Assembly: GCA_000226015.1 (NCBI GenBank)
Contig: JH153162.1
Coordinates: 18,857 to 74,560, forward strand
Origin: Mnemiopsis leidyi
Lineage: Eukaryota; Ctenophora; Tentaculata; Lobata; Bolinopsidae
Direction: 5' to 3'
Length of the DNA: 55,704 nt
This document shows, piece by piece, positions 39,901 to 50,859 of this stretch. The notes beneath the pieces are model-generated. The model did not search any database. It worked only from the letters and a program-made list of their open reading frames with translations, and was not told where the DNA came from. The number at the start of each line of letters is the position of its first letter. Positions within the stretch are counted from its first letter, which is position 1. The position numbers and the translations under genes are program-made.

Positions 39901-42900
39901 GTGGCGGAGTATGAATGCATGACCTTCATTGAACCCTTTTTCTTTCCTCGCTAGACGCTGAGCTAGAGCTTTCCCGGTTGACTGAGCAACTAAGTGTGGA
40001 AACCTCCAAGACCAAAACCACTGAAGACAAATGTGCCGGCATTACGAGAGAAGTTGAACTTCTGAACTCGAAACTTGCCACTTCTCAAGAAGGTTGTTGC
40101 TCACGTAAGGCGAGGTTATCGTCTAATCATTAAATCTTCCGCACCTTTCTTTACTGAATGTGACATAGCATGGGTTATCTCTTGAAACATTTATTCTTCA
40201 AAAATTACTTTTTTGAACTTTAAAGCGACGTTCACAGTTAACGTTGCAGCTTTGGGTTGCTGCCTGATTAAGATTTGAAATTAGACACTAAAGGGAGAGG
40301 TGTGATTGTGGTGATTGTTAGGTCCTCTAATCAGTAATCAGTGACCGTTATAGCCAGAGAGGAAGGTGTTGATTTCCTTAGCTTGATCGCTCTAAAGCAC
40401 CGCTAATAATGAGACTGATTAAACCATTCTATCAACAATCTTCATTAAACCAATGATTACCATCTGTATTCATGAAACCTTTTTGCTTTCAGAGTGCGAG
40501 AATCTTCATATGAAAAATAAAGCTGACGGTGAATTAATTGAGACACTAAAACATGAATTAAATGCTGCTGGCGAAACGAAAACATCGATCGAGCATGAAC
40601 ACGACAAGTTAAAGGAGCAGTTTGAAGCTCTCCAACTTGGTAATTACAAATTGTGTGCCATGAAGAAAAATATCAGCTCCAGAGGATACTATAATTTATC
40701 TTCTATTTCATGAAACTTCATAGTTTTTGATTCATAATTTTAAACGGCTTTTGCCCTTTCATCGATGACTAATGATGGTGTTAAGGTACGCAAGTTTACT
40801 ATAAAATATTATGAATGAGTGTCCATTTAAATTCGAACCATATAAATTGCACTTGGTAGACGATGAGATACGATCCTGGAGAATTAAATGTCCATTTCCC
40901 TTTGTTCATGAGACTTACACAGCTAATTACTCGCTCAATTTATCATTCAGATAAACTAAGCTCCAGTTCTTATGAGTGATATTCATGAAGTATAAAATTT
41001 TAGAAAAAAGCTCTATATTGACGTCTCTTCAACACCTCGCTTTTTTCAGAATCCACCGGAGAGTGCATTGCTCTTAAAGCTAACGTCGCTGCCTTGCAAA
41101 CTGAAATAAATAACATCAAGAATATCGGTGTCTCGGCCGAGTCTAAAAAATCAGAAGAGCTGGCCGCTCTTCAGTCCGAAAAGGAATCGTTGCAAACTGA
41201 AAAGGAAGAACTTCAGTCTCAACTAGAAGCCCTGGCCGCCGAGAAACTTAAATACAAGGAAGAATTGGATGCTGCAAACGCGTCTCAGAAGAGTGTCCAG
41301 GATCAGATTGAAACCCTGAACAGCGATCATGCCAAACTTTCTGAGGATTTGGCAACCCTCCAAGAACAACTAGCCAAAGTCTCTACTGAGAGAGACGCTG
41401 CACTCAGCGAGCTGAGCTCGGCAAAAGAAGAAATAAATCAGAAGATAGAGGAAGAATCGCTGAGGAAGTCAGAGATTGATGAGACTCTGATTGTCAAAGA
41501 GGAGAAAGTCAAAACTCTCACCTCAAGTCTGAGCGACTACGAGTCTCAGATCGCTAGCTACAAATCCAAGCTGGAAGAAATGAAAAATAAGGCCGAGCAG
41601 CTCGATTCTGTAAACGGTAAATTTTCTGTTATTGTTATTGTTATTGTTGTTTCTGTTATTTTGTCTGATAACTGTCACTGTCAGTTAAATTGTCGTCGGC
41701 TGCTAGCGTAGCTACCGTCTTATCTTGCTGCATGCAGCGGTAGCAATGATAACATTTTGATAAAATTTTCTATGTGTTATAACCTACGTCAAATATGCGA
41801 TTCTTAGTGAGATTCTTAATGCTGCATATTTGCATAAAATCTGTCACTAACTTATCGCCCAATTCCAGCTCAACTTGCCAAGTCCCAGTCAGAAGCCAGC
41901 TCCTTACAGCAGAAATACGACGAACTCGACGGTAGGCATTTTCAAAAGTTTTATTTTTTCTATTTGAGTATTTATCTTCGTGGTTGCGTGTAAACCAGAA
42001 GCATTGAATACTAGCATTTTAGATATGGAGTATGACCTTGCCCAGTAAGTATGCTATGCTACCGGCTGAAGTCAGGATTTTAACAAAGGTGCATGGACAT
42101 GAAAATTTTTATCAATACAGGAGAGTTTAAGGCCAAGGACTCTTTGATAAAGTCAGCCCAAGACCAAAATGCGGACCTCCTGAAGCAATTGTCGGATGCG
42201 AATCAGACCCGTGACAAAATTGAAAAATCGTTGAAAAATTACGAGAATTCCCAAAAAACTCGGGAAGGTAAAACAATGATAGAGCTCCAGAATGCGGCTC
42301 ATGCTTGTTTAACACGTGTTGCTGAAAATGAAAAATGCATCCAATACCTGTGCACGCTGCTTTGAAACTTCATTTTCCTTATCACCTAAGCTGCTTGGAA
42401 TGTTAACAGAATAGTTTGTGGGGTTCAACAAAGATGCTGTTCATCTATTGGATCAATGTTGAATTGCTGATTGGGAACCTAGACGACTTAATTTTGCCTG
42501 GGGTTGTGCTTGAATTCTTTTGAAATCATAGATGCATGAGTTTGACATTGATTTACAGCATGCTCAAAATCATTTTTGAACTTAATTGGAATTTGCTTGA
42601 AAAAAACGATTTAGTTGTTACCACGAATGCGCCTTATGGTTTCAATGAATTGCGTTGTTTTTGAATTGGAGAACTGCGTTAGTAGTTTTAATTCAAGTTG
42701 TCAAGCATGTATCACTGATCCATTATTTTAAAGAATTTGTCCCACATCAGGGAATAATGATGTAACATTCTTGTACATACTTTTGCTTTTTTTTTCTTTG
42801 GTGGCTCCCTTTATTTTCAAAATGGTTTCCACAAATGTTTTTCATTACATATTTTTCAACTTTACTTGCATTTTCGGCATGCCATTCGTTTGTTGTAAAG

Positions 42901-43849
42901 CTGGGGAAGAATTTTTAAATGTTTATAAATCATACTGAACTCCTCTCACGATCTGTATTGCAGGAAAAGCAGAGCGTCAGAGTAGCAAGCTCGAGAAAGA
43001 ATTGCAGGATATCAAGGCTCAGCTAAACAAAGCGAATAAGGAAGCTGATTCCAGCAAAAAGGAAATGAAACGCAGCAAAGGTTTCACATTTTATTAAGCA
43101 AAGAAATTTGTGTGATATTCCAATCTACAGTTTAATGGCTCAAACTATCCCAGAATTCGCCCTCCAACTGACTGCTACATTACTCAATCTTTCTTTTCAG
43201 ATCAACTGCTTGACGTACGAGCGACTCTTAAAGAAACTCAGGATAAACTGGAGAGGATAGCCCAAGAGAAGCGAAGTCTCCAAGTTCAACTGAACACTCC
43301 CCCAACCACTCCCTCTCCTCCTCCCACCTCCGTTACCGAAAATGGAGACGTCCACAGCAAGAACTTAGGTCAGCTCCACTGGCTAGAGCCTAGATACCTG
43401 TACTGCCTGTTTTCTAAATAAAATAATTGACATGTGGGTTTTTGTAACTTAGCTATCTTTTTCGATTATTGTAACTAATTTGTTACTAAAGATGATTTTC
43501 AACTCAGACAAGATAAAATCCCTGGAAAGACAGATAGCAGATATGAAGAAACACAAAGAATCGAAGAAAGTAGAGCCATCACCGAAGGAAAGTTCTCAGA
43601 CGGTGAGTTATAGATCTGAAATGATTTTGTTGATTTTTCCGGCTGGTCGTCCGCGTCATTTTTGCGGTAATTAGACTCAGACTATTTTCTAAGATTTTTA
43701 ATGACACGGGACTTGGCTATATTTGAATCCATTGTAAAAGTACGTCGATGAATTTTGTTTAATTTCAGGGTGCAGTGGTGGCGGCCGTCGGTTTGGCTGG
43801 TGTCAGCAGTGCACTGAGTGCTTACATCGCAACACTCTACGGTTGCTAA
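22803..43849 (+). CDS. Tail-anchored giant coiled-coil protein (16 exons, 931 aa)
   Basis: Exons: 22803-23082, 23805-23931, 24133-24268, 36387-36566, 36787-36924, 37367-37535, 38677-38919, 39955-40092, 40493-40639, 41050-41616, 41869-41931, 42121-42267, 42964-43080, 43201-43368, 43508-43602 and 43769-43849 (TAA). All are GT-AG, in one frame, totalling 932 codons. ATG 22803 lies in AAGATGG, four bases after a CAAAG acceptor-like site. Residues 1-93 are Lys/Ser-rich and basic (MKKKKKEDK; SFRKKKKG). About residues 94-830 are almost uninterrupted Glu/Lys/Leu coiled coil. A Pro-rich break (NTPPTTPSPPPTS) follows. The last exon is one hydrophobic segment (GAVVAAVGLAGVSSALSAYI) ending ATLYGC, a C-terminal tail anchor. 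Expected topology is a long cytosolic rod on an ER, Golgi or mitochondrial membrane. Family not recognised; kinectin/p180-like proteins anchor at the other end, while golgin-84/giantin-like ones anchor this way. Confidence 0.88.
24656..24715. repeat. 15-bp tandem repeat, 4 copies
   Basis: TTATAATACTTAAAT is repeated four times, with one T-to-C change at the start of the fourth copy. Confidence 0.9.
27751..27915. repeat. (CT)n microsatellite with assembly gap
   Basis: This is about 165 bases of CT dinucleotide with two TA interruptions near 27832 and 27841. It contains a run of 14 N (27765-27778) and a single N at 27813. Its true length is therefore unknown. The tract ends in TCTCAG/CACC at 27917, which looks like a splice acceptor with an extreme polypyrimidine tract. 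Confidence 0.97.
28463..29640 (+). CDS. Two exon candidates inside the 12-kb intron
   Basis: The first exon is 28463-28640, flanked by TCTGCAG and GTAAGT. It enters in phase 2, leaves in phase 0 and encodes about 59 residues, including INIEFDELSLKVKKVDVLF. The second exon is 29431-29640, with acceptor TACTCCCAG and phase 0. It encodes 69 residues ending in TGA, starting KSGDDTCDTCSLAS and containing YSVLNTDFSLRLNRQDQVYN. The joined frame is open. Neither part is a coiled coil or a domain I recognise. Phases allow joining from the exon ending at 23931, giving an alternative short isoform of the host gene, or from the orphan exon ending at 15804, giving an interleaved gene. A nested gene with an unseen first exon is also possible. 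Confidence 0.5.
29680..29845. repeat. Degenerate TCTAGTTTGT tandem repeat
   Basis: About ten imperfect units of 10-16 bases built on CTAGTTTGTTAGT, starting about 40 bases after the TGA at 29640. Confidence 0.8.
36269..36327. mobile_element. 59-bp hAT-type micro-MITE
   Basis: The element begins CAGTAGCGTAACG and ends CGTTACGCCACTG, so the 13-bp terminal inverted repeats match at 12 of 13 positions. It is flanked by a perfect 8-bp duplication, CTCACCAG (36261-36268 and 36328-36335). CAG-starting inverted termini and 8-bp target duplications are established hallmarks of the hAT superfamily. The interior is only 33 bases and includes a run of seven G. It sits about 60 bases upstream of the exon starting at 36387. 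Confidence 0.85.
37139..37344. repeat. 37-bp tandem array carrying TACTAAC motifs
   Basis: About 5.6 copies of a 37-bp unit, built on ATCTACCTTGTACTAACTAC and TAGCGTCACTCCGC, lie in the intron 36925-37366. Each copy has TACTAAC, at 37149, 37186, 37223, 37260, 37297 and 37334. The last copy places its branch-like A about 27 bases before the real acceptor AG at 37365-37366. Confidence 0.93.
38938..39050. repeat. Degenerate GTGTACT/GAGTGT repeat after a splice donor
   Basis: UG-rich imperfect units (AGAGTGT, then TGTGTACTG and TGTGCTG) begin about 20 bases after the donor of exon 38677-38919. Confidence 0.8.
39559..39620. repeat. 12-bp tandem repeat, about 4.5 copies
   Basis: ACAGTGAGCTAT twice, then ACATTGAGCTAT twice, then a partial copy. 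Confidence 0.88.
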
Positions 43850-44719
43850 GCAACTCATCTCAACAACTCCTTCTGTGTCCCCCCTTTTTTATTGACCAAA
43901 TTGTAGACTTGAGAGATAACTTATATTTTAAAAACAACGTTGTTCTGCTTACTTTTTGTTTGTTATTAACGCTGCGCCCCTTATCTTTCGCCTAGCCAGT
44001 ATCCTCACTCCAATTCAGGTTTACCTTAGCCTAAGAAAAATGACCTTTTTGTTTTAAGTTTTGCGTATCACATTGCTTGACGATCATGTTTTTGTCCAAA
44101 TCTGAGATGTGACCACCTGACCGCAGAGGAATATTCTTGCACCTCCTCCTTTTTATAAGTTGTTCTGACCAGTACCGCTTGGATGTATTCAAATGCGAAC
44201 TTTGTAATCAATTGATGATTGCGTCTGAACACTCCGTTTGATATGTGGGTTATATATAGCTATAGTGCAGTGTAGCTCAGCTTACAGTTTCACTATTTAA
44301 GTTTTTACAATTACCAAGAACAGACGGTTCATCAAATCCGATTCGTTCAACGGGAATAGATTCGTGATTAACTAGTTTAAGTTACGATTAGTTCGCCGGA
44401 TTCTACATTATTACAACAAGTTTTGTTAAGAAGATTGAGAAATTGAACTGTTAATTTTGTTTTGATTGTTATTGTTCTTTAATTCAATTTAATAAGTCAC
44501 GGCTATTTATTGTTTGACTTTCTGTTCCACAGGTTCTGCATGACCTATTATTGTCCAATGACAAATGTCCAAGAAATTATTTGTACTCTGAAATTCAAAC
44601 AGAGGACCCTGTGCCCTGGACCTGGAATTGTACTTGTAGCACTATGGAATTTGCACTATAGCACGTAGAGTTTCAACTTGAAGTAGTAAACAAGTAATAA
44701 AGCCGTGAGGAACCATGAA
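43850..44719 (+). other. Probable 3' UTR of the tail-anchored coiled-coil gene
   Basis: AT-rich sequence following TAA 43849, with no coding frame. AATAAA at 44696-44701 is the clearest polyadenylation signal, directly before the CpG-rich repeat cluster. A CCACAG at about 44527-44532 could be a 3'-UTR acceptor but has no obvious partner. Confidence 0.55.
44696..44701 (+). terminator. Candidate polyadenylation signal AATAAA
   Basis: A canonical hexamer about 850 bases after the coiled-coil gene stop, followed within about 25 bases by the repeat cluster. Confidence 0.55.
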
Positions 44720-44852
44720 CCAGGCAACCCGTTGTCAGACGTTGTCTGACCTGCTGCCGCGAAGCAGCAGCCCCCCGTGCGCGAAACTGCCGCCCCAACA
44801 TTGAAAATGGGCCGCAAGGCAAGCAACCCGTCCCTCGTAGTGGTTACACACG

Positions 44853-44971
44853 ACTCTCGCAGCTCAAAGCTTAGCCCATATTGACGAGATAATATTGTAT
44901 AGCTGAAAGCACGGTGTCAACCTAATAATATGTTATATCCGTCTAACGTTCAGCTTTGAGCTGCGAGAGTC
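44853..44971. repeat. 119-bp inverted repeat with 19-bp perfect arms
   Basis: ACTCTCGCAGCTCAAAGCT at the left pairs exactly with AGCTTTGAGCTGCGAGAGT at the right. The spacer is AT-rich and contains GACGAGATAATATTG. Confidence 0.88.
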
Positions 44972-45078
44972 CGGTACGGGTAATATATAATGGTATAAGT
45001 ATAACCGCGACAAAGACCATAGAAGGATGCTATCTCGACCTCGTCTACGCGCCCACTTGCTCTATCGGGACGCACTTG

Positions 45079-45995
45079 CCCTATTGGGACGCTCTTTTGT
45101 GAGCTTTTACGTCGCGCGTCCGTCCTAATTTCGCGCTAAACTCGCACATGGATATACGTAATACGTGTTGAGCAACACATAGTCGTATGAGCTTTTGCGT
45201 CGCGTTGACGAGATGATGTCCGTTTAACGTTTTAACGAAGTTGTCGCGGTGATACCCGACTCACACAGCTAAAGCTGAACGTTTCGTTAGAACGGTAGAC
45301 GGATATAATTTCGTCAATAACGAAGCAAACTGCGAGCCGCGCGCGGGTCGGTTGTCTGACTTCGTCCGACCCTCATTCGAAGCGAATAGAGAATGGGAAT
45401 AAAATGACAGGAGGGTGCGCGCTGCCGTACAAGCGGGTCGGGTAACACCTCGACTAGCGTCGCGTGTCTGTCTTAATTTCGCGCTAAGCTTGCCCGGGAT
45501 ATTTTGTATTTGCGCCACGCAGCGCCCGGTAAAGGGATATAATTGTTTAGCAAGTGCTTACATTAATCCATAACCATTGTCTGACATGACTTTGTCCGAC
45601 CCTAAATCTATTTGTCTCACGGCAGCAGGGCTCTGCAACGTGTTACCTTACGTTGCGGCCCATTTTCAATTCAAATTAAATTTGGCCCCTACGGGGCGGC
45701 AGCTTCGCTGCCGCCCCGGGACAGTACACGCGCGACGCAAAAGCTCACAAAACTGTTTTGTTTACAATGTACAAGATTGTATGTTGTAGGTTTAAAACCT
45801 ACTGTCGCGGCCATCACGCGCTCTCGCGCATTTCTGGCCTCGTCTGGCGAAGAAATTTTAGACGCGCATCGCCCGCGCCGTTAATTAAAACAGAGCTCTT
45901 TTGCGTATTGCTAAACACGAATATCCCTGTGCGAGCTTAGCGCGAAATTAGGACGGACGCGCGACGCAAAAGCTCACACAGCGTCCCAATAGGGC
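45079..45995. repeat. 0.9-kb foldback with about 67-bp terminal arms
   Basis: The left arm (45079-45147) contains CCCTATTGGGACGC, GTGAGCTTTTACGTCGCGCG and TCCGTCCTAATTTCGCGCTA. Its near-perfect reverse complement occupies 45929-45995. Further partial copies of the arm lie at about 45188-45206, 45452-45487 and 45727-45752 (inverted). The interior lacks a coding frame. Confidence 0.88.
45692..45718. repeat. GC-only perfect hairpin
   Basis: CGGGGCGGCAGC, loop TTC, GCTGCCGCCCCG: 12-bp perfect arms inside the CpG-rich cluster. Confidence 0.93.
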
Positions 45996-46590
45996 GCGCG
46001 CGTGTTCCCCTAACTAGGTGCTTACGCTACGCGCGGCGACTGCTACGCGAGACGTGTGTAAAAGGGCAAAAGGGAGTTTAACGGCCAATGCGCGTCTACT
46101 ATAATTTTTTTTAAATGTCGCCATGGGGCCAAAAATGCGTGTCGAGATTTGCTCTAACTGGAGCCATTTTCGCGCGCGGCGTAGCGTTAGCATTTGGTAA
46201 GCATTATGTGAACGTGAGAGCTTAAAGTTAATTTGTCGAGATGTTACCCGACTCGTAGTTTGCTGCTCTCCTGGCGAAACGTTTCGTTAGAACGTTAGAC
46301 AGATATCATCTCGTTAAAAAATTAACGGGCGATGAACCTCCTAGAATTTTTTCGAAATTCATTCATTTATGTTTTAAGGTCTAACAAGTGAGACCTTATC
46401 TAAACCAACTAACCTTAAACCAACTAACTGAACCAACTAACCTTATTTAAACAAACTAAAGTTAATACCCAACTCGCGTTTACCGGGCGCTGCTTGGCTC
46501 TATGTGTATGAGCCTCGCTGTTTTTTTGTTAGATAATTTTGTTGGAACTTTTAACGGATATCATCTCGTCAAAACTCAACCAAAAAATTA

Positions 46591-47282
46591 TAACTTTTGA
46601 ATCCTTTGAAAGCTTTTGTAGACTCCTTGCTGTAGTTGTTTTTTGTATCTTAAATCGAGGTATTTTAAATTTTGCTTTCGATTAATGGCAGCTTGCTCTC
46701 GATAAAGCTCATCATAAATATATCTGTTATATCGACGACTTGCTGTAATTAGATCCCCTCTAGCCAGGGCGTTTGACTGAAAATTTTTCTTTTCTCTACA
46801 ATAGGCTTTTGATATATATTATTTTAAAGTAAATGATGCTGTTCAGGTGCAATTCCAATAATTGAGTTTATTTGTAAATCTATTAATGTTGCACATTTTC
46901 GTAGCGATCCTGATTACTTTTGGCTGACTTAGCTTTACCGACGAGCGACGTCGACGTGGTTAATTTCATAAACTGGACTGTGTTTTAACCTCCAGCGTCT
47001 TAAGTCACATGGGTGGCTCTCCTGTGTGCAGTGACCTGGCCCTGCTATGGGATACGGCTAGATTATATTGTGTAATACGATGTATTCGGTCATTAGAACC
47101 GCCTGGAAAAGTCCTAGTTTCAAAGAACCATTCGGGTGCCACTCTTTTTAGTTAGACCGACGTTAAAACACTTCTTTTAAACATCGTGAGCCATGCGATT
47201 CTGAACTTTCCCAGTTTTATTCTTAATCATCGTTATATTGTGGTTAAGGTTACGCAAACATAGAGTTGTTGCAGTAGGAAGC
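46591..47282. other. Upstream flank of PRUNE
   Basis: AT-rich non-coding sequence between the repeat cluster and the PRUNE ATG. The segment should carry the promoter and 5' UTR. GTTGCAG at 47268-47274 is acceptor-like and lies eight bases before the ATG. Confidence 0.45.
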
Positions 47283-50200
47283 ATGCTGGCCTTCTTAAAA
47301 GCTAAAGAACGGCAAAGTCTTCCTGCTTCTGTCGTGCTAGGAAATAATGCCTGTGACCTTGACTCAGTTGTGTCAAGTGTTATGTACGCCTATATCCTGG
47401 ATAAAACAGGTGAGAACTAGATAGTGACATACATCATCACATATAATCAAAATAATTCAATTCAAAATACTATAAATCGAAAAAAGCCCGAATAATTAGG
47501 CCAATTGCTCTCAGCATGCCCTTATACCAGAGGTGCCACCTGGGGGCGCCTTTTTACCGCCGAGGGCGCCATATTGGCTAGACCTACTACGTTATGCCAC
47601 CTGAGGGTACATGAATTTAAACAAATAACTAACTGCCCATGCTACTTCTAAACCCTCTCTTGTCAAGCATAACTTTTTAGCTGCAAATTCTAGTTGACAA
47701 ATTGTGTTGGATTTGTTGTGCAGAAGGAGATGGGACTAAGAATCATTTACCATTTCGATTGTACTCATGTCAGGTTTAAGACAGGCATTATTTTTCCGCC
47801 CAAAACCTAAGGTGGTAATTCTCAACAGTGAATGGGCTGTTTTATTTCCATCCCAGCACTTCTTCACACCCTAGGGTTCTTGTTGCCTTATTGGGGCTTT
47901 AAAAGGTACCCCAGTTTTCCAACCTGAATGCTGAGAACATAGAATTGCCTCTATGTAGCATTCAAGTGGAAAGGCTTACTGAGAATAATTAGGAACGGTT
48001 TTCGTGGGGAGGTGTCTCAAATTTTAAACCCCATTTCTCTAAATTTTTTTTTTTTTTTTTTAAATTTTAATTTTATTGAACTTATAGAACAAAATTTAAG
48101 GCTCCTACCTTTGTTTTTGGAGATCAATCTGTATCCATAGGACAATTTGAGAGTATTTCACTACCGAGAACTAAGCTAGGGCCCATAAATTTTGAGGAAT
48201 GATGTGTTTAAGTATCGAAAATTTGAGACACTTCCCCAAGAATACCGTTCCTAATTAGTCATCATTAATAGATTAGGCATCATGTAACAGTTTACACACA
48301 ATCTGCACGTTTGTTTATATACCTCTGGTTTCAAGGAAATCAGAATGTACATCACTCTGTGCACCATGCAGTTAATGCTACATTACATTTTATGTTTTTT
48401 TCCGATAAGTCAACACTTCTATAAATCTCTGTCTCTAAGGACAATATCTGGCCATTGGATAGCTCTTGCAGCATCATTTAATCGTCATATAAATGACTGA
48501 TGAATGAGAAGTTTGTTTCTTTGAAATTATGTCTCCTAATATGTTAAATTGGTCTTTGAAACCTGTCTAAATTAAAAATATTCAGTCAAAATAAAAATAT
48601 TATGTCCTGTAAGTATGAAAGGTCCACGAAAAGGGCAAATATTCTTAAGAGAAGCAGTTGCATTAGACTCATAACTTCATAGACACTACTTAATTGATTG
48701 ATATTGAAATACCAAATCAACTTATTGCTGATAATATTTAACATATAATGGCCGGTCTTAGTTGTTTGCAATAGTTTGGAAGTGCTTATCTCTTTTTATG
48801 AACATCTAAGTTCTATTTTGTGTACCAATGCACATATTTACCTGTAATTTGTTGTCCTTTAAGTCAACCTACCACTGAAACTCCAGTCTCTTAAAAAGCT
48901 TCAACTTAATAAAGAGTTGGTTTGGTTGACTGTTTTGTTGTCTTCATCTCTCCTTAATACACTACTCAAAAATAAAGGTGGAGGGGCCAAAAGTATCTTT
49001 ACCTCTGATCCTTTTGGCCTTCTCTCCTGAGATGTGTTCACAAGATTACAAAAATCTGGTGTAAAACAGTTGGTCTTGGTTTGATACATCATTTGTAGGA
49101 AATGTCAAATGCACATCTCCAACAATTGATATATCCTAGAGGAGTGCGCTAAGGGCATTTGCTTATGCAATCTTCTTCGGTTGACTCAGCCGAATGACCG
49201 GGAAACCGTGATTGAGGGTTAAATGAGGAGGGTCTCCGTTAAAAGATCTAGAATCTTCCAGGAGCCCCTTCAGTATAACTGTAAAAGCCTGGGTACAGGT
49301 GTAACAAATACAAATACAAATATCATACTAACTATTGAAGTTATTACATGTATGCGTTATGAAAATATATTTGAAATTGAAATGAAACAATTGAAGCCCG
49401 TTAAGCTTCATGGCAAAAAATTGGAAAATGTAAGAACTATCTTCCCACTGTATTCATCTGTATTTATACCCTTTTTAGAAAGTGGATTCCACAATTTATT
49501 TATAATTTAGGACCTTCAAGTAAAAATGTCAATTTCAGTTGAGCCAACATCACCAGTTCTCTGCATACCTAAAAAAGATGTGGTGTTAAGGACTGAAGTT
49601 ACATTCATGTTAGATTTACTTGGGATCTCTATCGATGATTTGATTTACCTTGATTCTCCACAAATTTCTGAAATCCAACACAAGCACATGAGAGTACACC
49701 TAGTGGACCATAACAAGTATGATAACAGTTATCTCAAGCTAGAATCTTACGAAGTTGCTTCCATTGTTGATCACCATGAGGATGAAAATGGCCCTTGCAC
49801 TGGATACAAACGAGTAGAACCTGTTGGTTCCTGTGCCACACTGATAACCTCTCTGTTTCAAGAATCAGCTGCACCAAAAGTTTCCCTCACTGATGATATG
49901 AAGCTGTGTTTAGGTGGAACTATATTGCTAGATACAATCAACCTTGACTTTAGTAAAGGCAGAACAACAGATCTTGATGTTCAAATGTTCAAATCGTTAT
50001 CAATAACCAATAGTGATGAGCTGTTTGAAAAAATTACAAAAGCAAAAGTAGACATTTCTAAGCTATCTGTATACGACTTGCTTAGAAAAGATTGTAAGCA
50101 CTTTACTTGCAAAACAGGCACGGTTTACATTGCATCCATTTTCGGGCCTACTTGGGAACAGTTTTTCTCGTTACCCAATGTGGTTGAAGAAACTGCAAAG

Positions 50201-50449
50201 TTTAGGTCAGAATTTAACATCGATGTTCTAATAATAATGATTAGATCTGAGAATTGTCAACTTTTTTTAGCTGTTGCTCATGGAGTTCCGTTTATCAGTA
50301 AAGAGTGTATTGGTGATGTCACTGAAAAATTAAACCTGATTCCATTACAGAACTTTTATCCTGAGAATTGGCTGGTTTTTGAGCAGCTGAATTTAAGGTG
50401 CTCACGAAAAGCCATTCTACCGTTATTTAAAACATGGCTTGAAAAGTGA
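47283..50449 (+). CDS. PRUNE1: PRUNE-type exopolyphosphatase/phosphodiesterase (DHH-DHHA2)
   Basis: Two exons, 47283-47409 and 49539-50449, joined in phase 1, give 345 residues. The second acceptor (AATTTCAG) lies inside a longer open frame and was chosen because it restores the conserved stretch after DKT. DHH-family metal-site motifs are present: GNNACDLDS (20-28), VDHN (98-101), VDHHED (119-124) and GTILLDTINLD (169-179). The Prune signature EPVGSCATLI (136-145) and a C-terminal DHHA2 domain with LLRKDCK are also present. The family hydrolyses short polyphosphates and cyclic nucleotides with metal ions in the cytosol. The protein ends soon after DHHA2, lacking the long disordered tail of mammalian PRUNE1. 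The third motif residue is Asn (DHN) where mammalian PRUNE1 has DHH. A foldback element sits in the 2.1-kb intron. SSR4 starts 505 bases downstream. Confidence 0.95.
47986..48257. repeat. 272-bp foldback element in the PRUNE intron
   Basis: TAATTAGGAACGGTTTTCGT and the following GGGGAGGTGTCTCAAATTTT (from 47986) are matched, inverted and with few mismatches, at about 48216-48257. The arms are about 40 bp. The interior is AT-rich with an 18-19-base T run near 48044 and carries no frame. It is a MITE-like non-autonomous element; its termini differ from those of the other elements in this window. Confidence 0.85.
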
Positions 50450-50859
50450 ACTTTTACACAAGCTAAACGTTTGGAATACACTAAACTAGGAAAGAAAAAG
50501 TTCCCTAATTTTGTCGAAATATTTGATTGAATAATTCAAGCACAAAAATTCAAGTAAAGCTTTACTCGAAAGTTTTATTAGGGTTATTCCTTACGTTTAT
50601 TTTCTTATTTAAAATTCTTTGTTCTTGAATGTATCAAGTACAATTGTTTTCATAATCTTTCTAGAATGTATGAACAGTTCTCTTCCTTTGAGTAATTTAT
50701 AGTTTTGAAACTAGCGAACCATGTTCAATCCTTCAAAAGCAGTAAAACTTAGATACATGACCTTTATCTTCTGAAAGCCATTATTCTTATAACCATTTTG
50801 CTGGTCTTGTAACAAAAAAGTTGATGATAATTATCGTATGGTTTGATCGTATGCATCAG

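Larger units (their letters stand above)
44720..46590. repeat. CpG-rich composite repeat cluster
   Basis: The base composition changes abruptly to CpG-rich in an AT-rich setting. Several motifs recur in both orientations. TTGTCTGAC with GTCCGACCCT occurs at about 45350 and 45580. AACGTTTCGTTAGAAC followed by TAGAC(A/G)GATAT occurs at about 45279 and 46277, with related inverted forms near 44935 and 45206. GAGCTTTTGCGTCGCG-type units are listed as an inverted repeat. No transposase frame is visible; the short ORFs here are consequences of the GC content. Best read as nested or rearranged non-autonomous mobile elements. Confidence 0.8.

Noticed and set aside
45261-45940. Several 60-90 codon frames in the CpG-rich repeat cluster
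   Set aside because: Open only because GC-rich sequence has few stops; no transposase motifs and the frames cross repeat units.
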